Source: JBEINZ01 sp040377825
GTDB taxonomy: Bacteria > Pseudomonadota > Alphaproteobacteria > Rhizobiales > Ancalomicrobiaceae
NCBI GenBank assembly: GCA_040377825.1
Contig: JBEINZ010000010.1
Coordinates: forward strand, 1 to 29,820
Length of the DNA: 29,820 nucleotides
Reading direction: 5' to 3'
Position 1 is the stretch's first letter. Every line of letters begins with the position of its first letter. Both the position numbers and the translations under genes were made by a program. The notes below the pieces were generated by a model. It did not search any database, was not told the origin of the DNA, and saw only the letters and a program-made list of their open reading frames with translations. Of this stretch, positions 8,963 to 15,763 are shown piece by piece.

Positions 8963-9080
8963 CTGCGTCCCTGCAATATCACCTATCTCACATGAGCCCG
9001 TTGTGTCGCAGAAGCAGGAGAATTGATGTCGTATCGTGGACGTTGAGATTTTGAATGAGTTTAGTCGGATATTCACGAAC

Positions 9081-9114
9081 CGGAGTAGAACTTTGGCATC
9101 AGGTTTCTACTCCG
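9081..9114. repeat. 10-bp perfect inverted repeat (hairpin)
   Basis: CGGAGTAGAA (9081-9090) is exactly complementary to TTCTACTCCG (9105-9114), with a 14-nt loop. No T-run follows on either strand, so it is not a standard terminator. It could be an operator or the footprint of a mobile element. Confidence 0.6.
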
Positions 9115-9230
9115 CGCCACTTATGCAGAAGTTCGCGCAGCTGCGATCCGCCGAGGGCGCGCCCTCGCTCAGCGCCGGCTTCCGCTGGTCATGATGCCTC
9201 TCCCGCACTGCCAATGACACCGAACCCACA

Positions 9231-9251
9231 GTCAATAATTGACTTAAAGTC
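9231..9251. repeat. two overlapping palindromes, operator-like
   Basis: GTCAATAATTGAC (9231-9243) is a perfect odd palindrome whose last GAC begins a second one, GACTTAAAGTC (9241-9251). The GTC/GAC half-sites recur about one helical turn apart. They sit 50-70 bp downstream of the dead vapC stop on its strand. No regulator is assigned. Confidence 0.45.
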
Positions 9252-9298
9252 GGAATGTTACCCAGCGGCGTCCGCTACGGTAGTTTAAAGGCCCTCGG

Positions 9299-9697
9299 TC
9301 AATTTGGCGAAACGAGTTGAACCGTCGGGACGTATGTTCGGTAGCGGGCCGCGTCCCTCGTCAGCAGCGTCATGCGTGAGACGGCGGCGTGGGCGCCGAT
9401 GAAGAAGTCGGGATGGACTCCGGTCCGGCCGCCGCCCTATCGCCGGTAGGTCTAAAAGGCTTTCCCCGCCAGAAACAGCGCTTCGCGGGGGATCTCCGTT
9501 GAGCCAATGTCCGCGTCGGCGAGCAGCCGCTCGATGTCCTCGATGCGTTCGTAGCCCAGCGAGAGCTCGAAGTAGATCACTCCGTTGATTGCGACCGGGC
9601 CGCGAGCCGCCGCTGCGTCCAGGTTCTCGATCGACCACTCCACCCAAACCAGATCATTCGTGGCGATGTCGAGCAGCACATTGGTGTCGACCAGGAT
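9299..9697 (-). pseudogene. vapC: VapC-type PIN ribonuclease toxin, inactivated
   Basis: A PIN-domain toxin reading frame that is continuous in one frame but interrupted twice. The start region reads LVDTNVLLDIATNDL (catalytic Asp in VDTN), and the middle has VAINGVIYFELSLGYE (conserved Glu). After GKAF come a TAG (9454-9452) and five codons later another TAG (9439-9437). The frame then resumes as RTGVHPDFFIGAHAA and LLTRDAARYRTY, which hold the remaining PIN acidic residues, and ends at TGA 9301-9299. There is no ATG or GTG where translation should begin: TTA ATC CTG is found there. Its antitoxin gene immediately upstream is intact. A single-frame corpse with nonsense codons points to decay by point mutation. 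Confidence 0.82.
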
Positions 9698-9936
9698 TAA
9701 GCGGGATCGGCCCTTGTGAGTGCCATGATCTCGTCGGTGCGGAGGCGTGTGGTTGCGGTTCCGCGCAGGCGCTCGAAGCGGCTCGGGCGCGGACGGCCTG
9801 CCCCTTCGGCCTGAATTACGGCGCGCCCTTGCTTGTCGATGCTGAACGCGACTCTCATTCCCGGCGTGATGCCGAGCCGATCCCGAATGGGCTTTGGGAT
9901 GGTGACCTGCCCCTTGCTGGTGACGGTCGTGGACAT
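9697..9936 (-). CDS. vapB: AbrB/SpoVT-family antitoxin (VapB-like)
   Basis: A 79-residue antitoxin with the swapped-hairpin AbrB DNA-binding domain: STTVTSKGQVTIPKPIRD followed by LGITPGMRVAFSID (residues 2-36). The C-terminal tail contains RPRPSRFERLRGTATTRLRTDE-type sequence, the usual toxin-binding arm. The ATG at 9936 is preceded by AAGAGGA five bases upstream; longer frames back to 10011 do not fit the family. Its stop overlaps the place where the vapC start should be. It probably represses its own promoter. The partner toxin is broken, so this is likely an orphan antitoxin. Confidence 0.88.
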   Translation of the reverse strand: MSTTVTSKGQVTIPKPIRDRLGITPGMRVAFSIDKQGRAVIQAEGAGRPRPSRFERLRGTATTRLRTDEIMALTRADPA

Positions 9937-10320
9937 GGCATTCCTCTTAATACTTCGATTATCATCGGTATTACATATCATGGCGTATCTAGCCGTGCCG
10001 GCCGGCTGCATGCACGGATCGAGCGCTCGCGGATCGGCCCGATTTCAAGCGAGATGAAGCCCCGCAGCGGCTTCTCCCTAGGCACCCCTTTCGCCACGGG
10101 GCCTTGTGTCTGAACAACGCGCGGCGACACGAAGCGAGCCTTGGGGCTAACGCCTGATCCAGCCTTCGCATCGAACGATTGCTGCATCGCTCAATGTCGG
10201 TGGGAGCCCGTCGAGCATGAACCCGTCCATTGGCGGCGCGCGTTCCATCGGCGTGAAGCCCCATGCGATGCAACGGCATCCCGAACCCAACCGGATCCGA
10301 GACGCCGCCGCCTGCCGCGC
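9937..10320. other. 384-bp region between vapB and cynS
   Basis: It holds the antitoxin operator at its left edge. The rest has no gene I trust. A minus-strand open frame at 9978-10187 reads PVAKGVPREKPLRGFISLE in its middle. It is without an obvious ribosome site or domain and may be a spurious frame or repeat relic. No cynS terminator is evident. Confidence 0.45.
9948..9973 (-). promoter_or_regulatory. inverted repeat operator upstream of the AbrB antitoxin
   Basis: TAATAC (9948-9953) and GTATTA (9968-9973) are perfect inverted arms separated by 14 bp, with CGAT/ATCG nested inside. The repeat lies directly ahead of the antitoxin ribosome site, where AbrB-type antitoxins usually autorepress. 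Confidence 0.5.
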
Positions 10321-10803
10321 TCAGCTTTCCTTAAATCCATAGTCAGGTATGCCCTGCTCATTGCCGTAATACTTGTATGGCAGGAACTTGCCACTCATGG
10401 AGATTTTCACGCGGTCGCCCTTGGGGTTCGGCTGTCGGTCGATTTCGATGTCGAAGTCGATCGCGGACATGATGCCGTCGCCGAATTCTTCCTCGATCAG
10501 CGCCTTCCATGCGGGGCCGTTGACCATGACCAACACGTAGAAACGGTAGATCAGCGGATCGGTCGGCGGCATCGGCGTGCCGCGATAGGGCACTTCGTTG
10601 AGCATGGCGATTTCCACGGCCGACAGGCCGAACAGCGCGCCGGCTTTTTCAGCGAGCGGCTTCACGAGTTTCATTTGCCCGAGCAGCGCGCCGACGACGA
10701 GCACCGGCGACATGCCGGCGATTTCCTCGGTGATATATTTCCAGGTCCAGCCCTTCTCGCGCTTGATATCGAGGATCTTCTCGGTGAGGTCCGAACGTTT
10801 CAT
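10321..10803 (-). CDS. cynS: cyanate hydratase (cyanase), catalytic Glu replaced
   Basis: Cyanase converts cyanate and bicarbonate to carbamate and CO2, releasing ammonia; the family forms decamers in the cytosol. The 160-residue protein has the N-terminal helical domain (LTEKILDIKREKGWTWKYI, 6-24) and the catalytic C-domain with VPYRGTPMPPTDPLIYRFY and FGDGIMSAIDF. In E. coli cyanase the active-site residues are Arg96, Glu99 and Ser122. Here Arg87 and Ser113 are kept, but the residue aligned with Glu99 is Val90 (codon GTG at 10536-10534). One base change from GAG would explain it. The gene follows the cyanate-type ABC importer on the same strand, 45 bp after the ATPase stop. The identity is certain; activity is in doubt. 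Confidence 0.93.
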   Translation of the reverse strand: MKRSDLTEKILDIKREKGWTWKYITEEIAGMSPVLVVGALLGQMKLVKPLAEKAGALFGLSAVEIAMLNEVPYRGTPMPPTDPLIYRFYVLVMVNGPAWKALIEEEFGDGIMSAIDFDIEIDRQPNPKGDRVKISMSGKFLPYKYYGNEQGIPDYGFKES

Positions 10804-10848
10804 GGGTGATGGCTCCTTGGGTTGAGGGGATTTTGGCTGATGGCGCGA

Positions 10849-11781
10849 TCAGATGGCCGATTTGGCGATGGCTTCACTGGTCGGGCGCGGTTCCGAGACG
10901 TTGCTGGAAGTGAGCGAAGTCGCGGCCGTCGGCGCGCCATCCGGGCGCACCAGCGGCGGATGCCGTTGATCCCAGCCTTGGGGAACCGCGTCGCGGAAAC
11001 TGCCGCTGCGGCTCACCAGGAATTCAATCAAGTGATTGCGCAGGGGGTAGAAGGCCGGGTGGCGATGGATATCGGCGCGACCGCGACCGGCCGGGAGCGG
11101 ATTGAGCACGATCTCGGCCACGACCGCGCCGGGGCCGTTGGTCATCAGCACAATCCGATCGGCCAGGTAGATTGCCTCGTCGACGTCATGCGTGATCATG
11201 AAGGTCGTTTGGCCGGTCTCCCGGCAAATGCGGCGGACTTCGTCCTGCAGCGTGCCGCGCGTCAAGGCGTCGAGCGCGGAAAACGGCTCGTCCATCAGAA
11301 GCATTTTTGGCTCGATCGACAAGGCTCGGGCAATGCCGACGCGCTGCTTCATGCCGCCGGAGAGCTCGGCCGGGCGTTTGTGTTCGGCGTTTTCGAGCCC
11401 GACGAGGCGAATGAACCGGCGCGCGCGCTCCAGGATTTCGGCCTTCGGCGCCTTGCGCCAGCGCGATGAGACCGCGAAGGCGACGTTGCCGAGCACCGTT
11501 TTCCACGGCAGCAGCGCATGGCCCTGGAAAATCACCGCTCTGTCGAGGCCGGGTCCTGAAATCTCCGCGCCGTCGACGATGACGACGCCGTCGCTGGGTC
11601 TGTCCAGGCCCGCGAGAATATTCAGCACCGTCGTCTTACCGCAGCCGGAATGTCCGATAACGCAGACGAACTCGCCTTTCGGCACCGACAGCCAAAGGTT
11701 TTCGAAAATGGTGGTCGAATTGCCGTTCGGCGCCGGATAGCGCCGCGCAATCCCCTCCAGCGAGATGAACCTATCTTGCAT
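10849..11781 (-). CDS. cynD: nitrate/cyanate-type ABC transporter ATPase
   Basis: ATP-binding subunit of a NitT/TauT-family importer. Walker A GHSGCGKT is at 43-50, Q-loop FQGHALLPW at 85-93, signature LSGGMKQRVGIARAL at 140-154 and Walker B LLMDEP at 161-166, followed by the D-loop SALDALTR and HDVDEA with the switch His. At 310 residues it is longer than the usual 260 or so because of an extra C-terminal tail rich in Ser/Thr/Pro. The neighbours (NrtA-like binding protein, permease and cyanase) make cyanate the likely substrate, but nitrate, bicarbonate or a sulfonate cannot be excluded by sequence. The symbol is by context. Confidence 0.88.
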   Translation of the reverse strand: MQDRFISLEGIARRYPAPNGNSTTIFENLWLSVPKGEFVCVIGHSGCGKTTVLNILAGLDRPSDGVVIVDGAEISGPGLDRAVIFQGHALLPWKTVLGNVAFAVSSRWRKAPKAEILERARRFIRLVGLENAEHKRPAELSGGMKQRVGIARALSIEPKMLLMDEPFSALDALTRGTLQDEVRRICRETGQTTFMITHDVDEAIYLADRIVLMTNGPGAVVAEIVLNPLPAGRGRADIHRHPAFYPLRNHLIEFLVSRSGSFRDAVPQGWDQRHPPLVRPDGAPTAATSLTSSNVSEPRPTSEAIAKSAI

Positions 11782-11787
11782 CGGCGC

Positions 11788-12624
11788 TCACTCTGGGAAG
11801 GTCACGGCCCGCTGCAGGCGTGCGAGCGCCTGATCGAGCACCATGCCGACGAGGCCGATCACGAAGATCGCCGTGATCACATTGGTGATGGAGAGATTGT
11901 TCCATTCGTTCCAGACGAAGTATCCGATGCCGGTGCCGCCCACGAGCATCTCCGCCGCGACGATCACCAGCCATGCGATGCCGATCGATATCCGCATGCC
12001 GGTCAGGATCGTCGGCGCCGCCGCCGGCAGGATCACGGCAAAGGCGCGCCGCCAGGGCCCGACCTCCAGGGTGAGCGCCACGTTGATCCATTCGCGCCTG
12101 ACGCTTGCCACGCCGAAGGCGGTGTTGATCAGCATCGGCCAGAGCGAACAGATGAAGATGACGAAGATCGCGGATAGGCTTGAGTCCTTGATCGTGTAGA
12201 GCGCGAGCGGCATCCAGGCGAGCGGGGAGACCGGCTTCAGGATCTGAATGAACGGATCGAGCGCGCGCGAGGCGAGCGGCGACATGCCGATCAGGAAGCC
12301 GACCGGCACGGCTACGAGCACGGCGAGCCCATAGCCGGCCCCGACCCGCGCGATCGAATAGAGGAGCTGCAGGCCGAGCCCCTTGTCGTTTGGCCCATTG
12401 TCATAGAACGGACGGGAAAGATGCTCGGCGATCTTGGCGAAGACATCGAGCGGCCCCGGCATGGCCGATTTGCCGCCGCTGGCGGAAAGCCCCATGAGCT
12501 TGGCATATTCCGGATCCATCGCCGGCGCGCCGCCGCTGCCTGGTCCGCTCACGGTGACATGCCAGATCACCGCGAACACCGCGAAGATCAGGGCGGAAAG
12601 AACAGCGGCGCGCGGGAATGCCAT
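11788..12624 (-). CDS. cynB: nitrate/cyanate-type ABC transporter permease
   Basis: A 278-residue inner-membrane permease of the NrtB/SsuC/TauC (BPD_transp_1) family. An N-terminal helix is followed by a periplasmic loop rich in Gly and Ser. About five more helices follow, with the EAA-type coupling loop VGPWRRAFAVILPAAAPTIL near residue 190. It begins 3 bp after the binding-protein stop and ends 6 bp before the ATPase start, so the three genes are tightly co-translated. Like others of this group it should act as a homodimer with the ATPase. Confidence 0.88.
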   Translation of the reverse strand: MAFPRAAVLSALIFAVFAVIWHVTVSGPGSGGAPAMDPEYAKLMGLSASGGKSAMPGPLDVFAKIAEHLSRPFYDNGPNDKGLGLQLLYSIARVGAGYGLAVLVAVPVGFLIGMSPLASRALDPFIQILKPVSPLAWMPLALYTIKDSSLSAIFVIFICSLWPMLINTAFGVASVRREWINVALTLEVGPWRRAFAVILPAAAPTILTGMRISIGIAWLVIVAAEMLVGGTGIGYFVWNEWNNLSITNVITAIFVIGLVGMVLDQALARLQRAVTFPE

Positions 12625-12627
12625 GGA

Positions 12628-13995
12628 TTAGGTCCGCTTGATCGCGAAGCTCTCGACATAGTCCGCCGGCTTCGACGGATCGAACAGCTTGCCCATGACC
12701 GAAAAGGTTTTCGTCGTGGCCGTCGGCGGCGTCAGACCCATTTCGGTCATGACCTTGGCCGCGTCGGTCGCCAGGAAAACCTGCTTGGCGACTCCGGCAT
12801 AGTCGATGTCACCCTTGATCTGGCCCCAGCGCTTCATCTGCGTGAGCATCCAGACCGCAAAGCTCTCCCAGGGGAATGGATCGAAGTCGACGCGGGTCGG
12901 GTCCTTCTTGATGTTGCCAAGGCCATCGGCATAGGTGCCGGTCAGCACCTGCTCCAGCACCACGGGCGGCGCGTTGAGATAGGCGGCGGGCGCGATCACC
13001 TCGGCGATCTGTTTGCGGTTTTCCTGCTTGGAGGAATAGGCCGTCGCATCAACGATCGCGCGCAGCAGGGCTGCATAGGTATTGGGCCGCGTGGCGATGA
13101 ATTCGCGCGAGACCGCGAAGACGCAGCACGGATGGCCGTCCCACAGCTGCTTCGACACCGTATGGATGAAGCCGACGCCATCGAAGACCGCGCGCTGGGC
13201 AACGTTATCAGGCGCCAGGAAGCCGTCGATATTGTCCGCGCGGAGGTTTGCGACCATTTCCGGCGGCGGGACCGCGCGGATCTGCACATCCTGGTCCGGA
13301 TCGAGCCCGGCTTCCGCCAGATAGTACCGAAGCAGATAGTTATGCATGGAATAGTCGAAGGGGATGGCGAACTTCAGCCCCCTCCAGGACTTCGGATCGG
13401 TCTTGTCCTTGTGCTTGGCGGAGAGCGTGATGGCCTGACCGTTGACATTCTCGATCGCCGCAACGACGAAGGGCACCGGATTGGAGCCAAGGCCGAGCGA
13501 CATGGCGAGCGGCATGGGCGCGAGCATATGCGCGGCGTCGTATTCCTTATTGATTGTTTTGTCGCGGATCACCGCCCAGCCGGCGGTTTTCACCACTTCG
13601 ACGTTGAGCCCGTGCTTGGTGTAGAAGCCCAAGGGATGCGCCATGATGATCGGCGTGGCGCAGGTGATCGGGATGAACCCGATCTTGAGATCGGCCTTTT
13701 CGGGTTTGCCGGCCTGGGCGAAAACCTCGGTCGCGGTTGCAAGCGGGAAGAAGGTCGAGACCGCCGCCGCGGCCGTCGAGGCGCCGACGGCCTTGAGAAA
13801 CGCACGGCGTTGAAGGTCATTGGGGAAGAGCGCCCGCATGAGGCCCGAGGTGACAACCTCGGTGTAGCGCTGCTCGTCACTCGCCGCCGCCGCGCGTTCG
13901 GCCGCCATATGGGCTTCCGCGGACGGATGCTTGCCGCATTCGCAGCGCCGGCCGAGTCGCTTCGAGGGGTCGAAGGGATTGGAGAACATGGACAT
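12628..13995 (-). CDS. cynA: NrtA/CmpA-family ABC substrate-binding protein, Tat-exported
   Basis: A 455-residue periplasmic binding protein of the nitrate/bicarbonate/cyanate family. The N-terminus is unusual: a cytosolic-side extension with RRCECGKHPSAEAH (about 16-29), then a twin-arginine motif RRAFLKAVGAS at 63-73 and a hydrophobic run ending near FAQ (94). The mature part has IGFIPITCATPIIMAHPLGF, typical of this family. The start at 13995 is set by AAAGGAG seven bases upstream. It is the first gene after the sigma-54 promoter at 14050-14065. The ligand is inferred as cyanate from the cyanase downstream. Confidence 0.9.
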   Translation of the reverse strand: MSMFSNPFDPSKRLGRRCECGKHPSAEAHMAAERAAAASDEQRYTEVVTSGLMRALFPNDLQRRAFLKAVGASTAAAAVSTFFPLATATEVFAQAGKPEKADLKIGFIPITCATPIIMAHPLGFYTKHGLNVEVVKTAGWAVIRDKTINKEYDAAHMLAPMPLAMSLGLGSNPVPFVVAAIENVNGQAITLSAKHKDKTDPKSWRGLKFAIPFDYSMHNYLLRYYLAEAGLDPDQDVQIRAVPPPEMVANLRADNIDGFLAPDNVAQRAVFDGVGFIHTVSKQLWDGHPCCVFAVSREFIATRPNTYAALLRAIVDATAYSSKQENRKQIAEVIAPAAYLNAPPVVLEQVLTGTYADGLGNIKKDPTRVDFDPFPWESFAVWMLTQMKRWGQIKGDIDYAGVAKQVFLATDAAKVMTEMGLTPPTATTKTFSVMGKLFDPSKPADYVESFAIKRT

Positions 13996-14049
13996 CGAAC
14001 GTCTCCTTTGGGGGAAGCAAACTGGAGCGGGGTGGTTCATCAGACAATG

Positions 14050-14065
14050 AGCAATGCTCGTGCCA
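14050..14065 (-). promoter_or_regulatory. sigma-54 (RpoN) promoter of the cyn operon
   Basis: TGGCACGAGCATTGCT matches the sigma-54 consensus TGGCACG-N4-TTGCW at every fixed position, with correct GG/GC spacing. The predicted start is near 14039, giving a leader of about 45 nt to the binding-protein ATG. An activator such as NtrC is expected, but I saw no clear NtrC palindrome in the upstream 120 bp. Confidence 0.85.
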
Positions 14066-14181
14066 AATTGTGGGGTGCGGTCATCGAACCGGGCTTGGGT
14101 CCGCCGAAGCTGCAAGACCTAAGGCTCGCGCCTCCAAGAACCGCACGATGGACGTTTGATATGCTAAAATGCCGTTGGGGC

Positions 14182-14784
14182 TCACGACCCGACCTCCGCT
14201 AGCTTGGCAGACACGAAGTCGAGGCGGTCCTGACCCCAGAAAAGTTCGCCGCCGACCACATAGCTCGGCGAACCGAACACGCCGGCGGCGATCGCCTCGG
14301 CCGTATGCTCTTGAAGCTTCGCCTGGATCGCGGGCGTCGCGGCGAGCCGCGCAAGGTCTGCTCCGTCGAAACCAACTTCGCCGGCTAGGGAAATCAGCGT
14401 TTCGATCGACGAGATATCCAGATCCCTCGCCCAGATTGCTTTAAGGACAGCGCCGACATAATTGGCTGGATCATGACCGGTCACATCGGCGGCGATGATC
14501 ATTCGGCACGCTGGCGCCGACTGAGTTGGCCAGAATGGCGGCGAAGGATTGAGCGGCAGGCTTCGGAGCTTAGCAAACCTTGCCATATCCGACCGCCGAT
14601 AGGCAGCGCGGATCGGGCTTTGCTTCGCCGGCGGCGTGGTCTGGCTTTCGGCGAAGACGGTCAGAATATCCACCGGCCGCCAGCGGATCTTTGCGCCATG
14701 CTGGGCAGCAAGGGCGAGCAGCCGGTCATGCCCGAGATAGGCATAGCCCGATTGGGGACTGAAAAAGCAGACTATCTCGGGCAT
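14182..14784 (-). CDS. DsbA-fold 2-hydroxychromene-2-carboxylate isomerase / GST-kappa-like protein
   Basis: A 200-residue thioredoxin/DsbA-fold protein of the HCCA isomerase family. Such enzymes are glutathione-dependent and act on aromatic or other electrophilic intermediates. Evidence is the N-terminal VCFFSPQSGYAYLGHDRLL (5-23), with the small-residue patch that contacts glutathione in relatives, and the C-terminal GVFGSPSYVVGGELFWGQDR motif. I use the ATG at 14784; the frame extends back to 14859 but would overlap the rhodanese gene. It follows the rhodanese stop by 17 bp. The substrate is unknown; the naphthalene-pathway name should not be taken literally. Confidence 0.85.
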   Translation of the reverse strand: MPEIVCFFSPQSGYAYLGHDRLLALAAQHGAKIRWRPVDILTVFAESQTTPPAKQSPIRAAYRRSDMARFAKLRSLPLNPSPPFWPTQSAPACRMIIAADVTGHDPANYVGAVLKAIWARDLDISSIETLISLAGEVGFDGADLARLAATPAIQAKLQEHTAEAIAAGVFGSPSYVVGGELFWGQDRLDFVSAKLAEVGS

Positions 14785-14801
14785 GAATGGGGATCCAGGT
14801 C

Positions 14802-15662
14802 TCAGGCCGCCGCGGCCGGGTGGCCTTCTTCGATCGGCAACGAAGGATCGCGTGACCATTCATTCCAAGAGCCAAAATACATCCGCACGTCTTTGACGCC
14901 GGCTTCCTTGAGCGCCAGGAACGTGTTCGACGCCCGCGCACCCTTGAAGCAGTAAAGATAAACCGGCGTTTCCGGGCTAATGCCGGCGGTTGCAATTTCA
15001 GCCAAGATTTCCGATTTCGATTTGAAGCGCGGGCCATCGGCCGTCGGCTTCATCATGCGATACCACTCGATCCACTTGGCGCCAGGGATGCGCCCCTTGC
15101 GCGGGCAGAAATCCTTGCCATAAGGCGAGGAGCTTTCGCCGATCCACTCGTCGACATCCCGCACGTCGAGTTTTGCGATCGCGGCGTCCGATACGGACGC
15201 CAGCATGGCGGCCGCGTCGATGATCAAATCTGCGGCGGCAAGATCGACCGGGAAGACGGCCGGCGTCGGCGTCGGGACATCGGTCGTGATCGGCAGGCCG
15301 GCCGCTTCCCACGCGGCGTATCCGCCATGAAGAACCCTGATTTTCGGATAGCCGAGGAAGCTCAGCAGGAAGTACCCGCGACAGGACTGGCCAAAGCCGC
15401 TGTTCATCGATTGCTCATAGATGACCGCGGTCTCTTGGCCCGAAAGGCCGGCCTTCCCAAAGGCATCCGAGAAGGTTTTGCGCAAGTCCGCGTAGCCTTC
15501 GGGCGTGGAGGTCGCCAAATATGTGAAAACCTCGTGGAGGTTCACCGCACCGGGAATATGGCCCGCGCCGTAGCTGTCGGGACTGCGCGTATCGATGATG
15601 ACGACCGGCTCGGCAGTCTTCATATCGGCAAGGCCCGACGGGGTAATGAGGACTTCACTCAT
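14802..15662 (-). CDS. tandem-rhodanese sulfurtransferase
   Basis: A 286-residue protein with two rhodanese domains (about 5-125 and 145-275), the TST/MST layout. In the second domain the catalytic loop is YCFKGARAS with Cys238. The first domain lacks a Cys at the matching place (YEQSMNSGFG), as in other tandem enzymes. VIIDTRSPDSYGAGHIPGAV marks the first fold. It transfers sulfane sulfur to a thiophilic acceptor, for example cyanide to make thiocyanate. The active loop is neither a clear CRKGVT nor CGSGVT type, so thiosulfate versus mercaptopyruvate is open. AAGGAG lies eight bases ahead of the ATG. It is co-directional with the flavoprotein and isomerase genes. Confidence 0.9.
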   Translation of the reverse strand: MSEVLITPSGLADMKTAEPVVIIDTRSPDSYGAGHIPGAVNLHEVFTYLATSTPEGYADLRKTFSDAFGKAGLSGQETAVIYEQSMNSGFGQSCRGYFLLSFLGYPKIRVLHGGYAAWEAAGLPITTDVPTPTPAVFPVDLAAADLIIDAAAMLASVSDAAIAKLDVRDVDEWIGESSSPYGKDFCPRKGRIPGAKWIEWYRMMKPTADGPRFKSKSEILAEIATAGISPETPVYLYCFKGARASNTFLALKEAGVKDVRMYFGSWNEWSRDPSLPIEEGHPAAAA

Positions 15663-15763
15663 GCGGGATCTCCTTCGGTCAGGTCAGGGGGCGGGAGGGT
15701 GTCTTTGCTGGAACCCCGGTCAAACTGGCTCCCCTTGAGCCGGCCGCCGGGCCCTGAATCCGG

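Larger units (their letters stand above)
8963..9298. other. 336-bp gene-free interval with inverted repeats
   Basis: No plausible gene on either strand. It lies upstream of the MFS gene and downstream of the dead vapC. It contains a 10-bp perfect hairpin (9081-9114) and two overlapping palindromes (9231-9251), listed separately. Confidence 0.6.

Noticed and set aside
9081..9114. rho-independent terminator
   Set aside because: The stem is good but no T-run follows on either strand.
12421..14202. 593-codon plus-strand open frame
   Set aside because: It is antisense to the binding protein and permease genes, with Arg/Gly/His-rich composition typical of GC-rich shadows.
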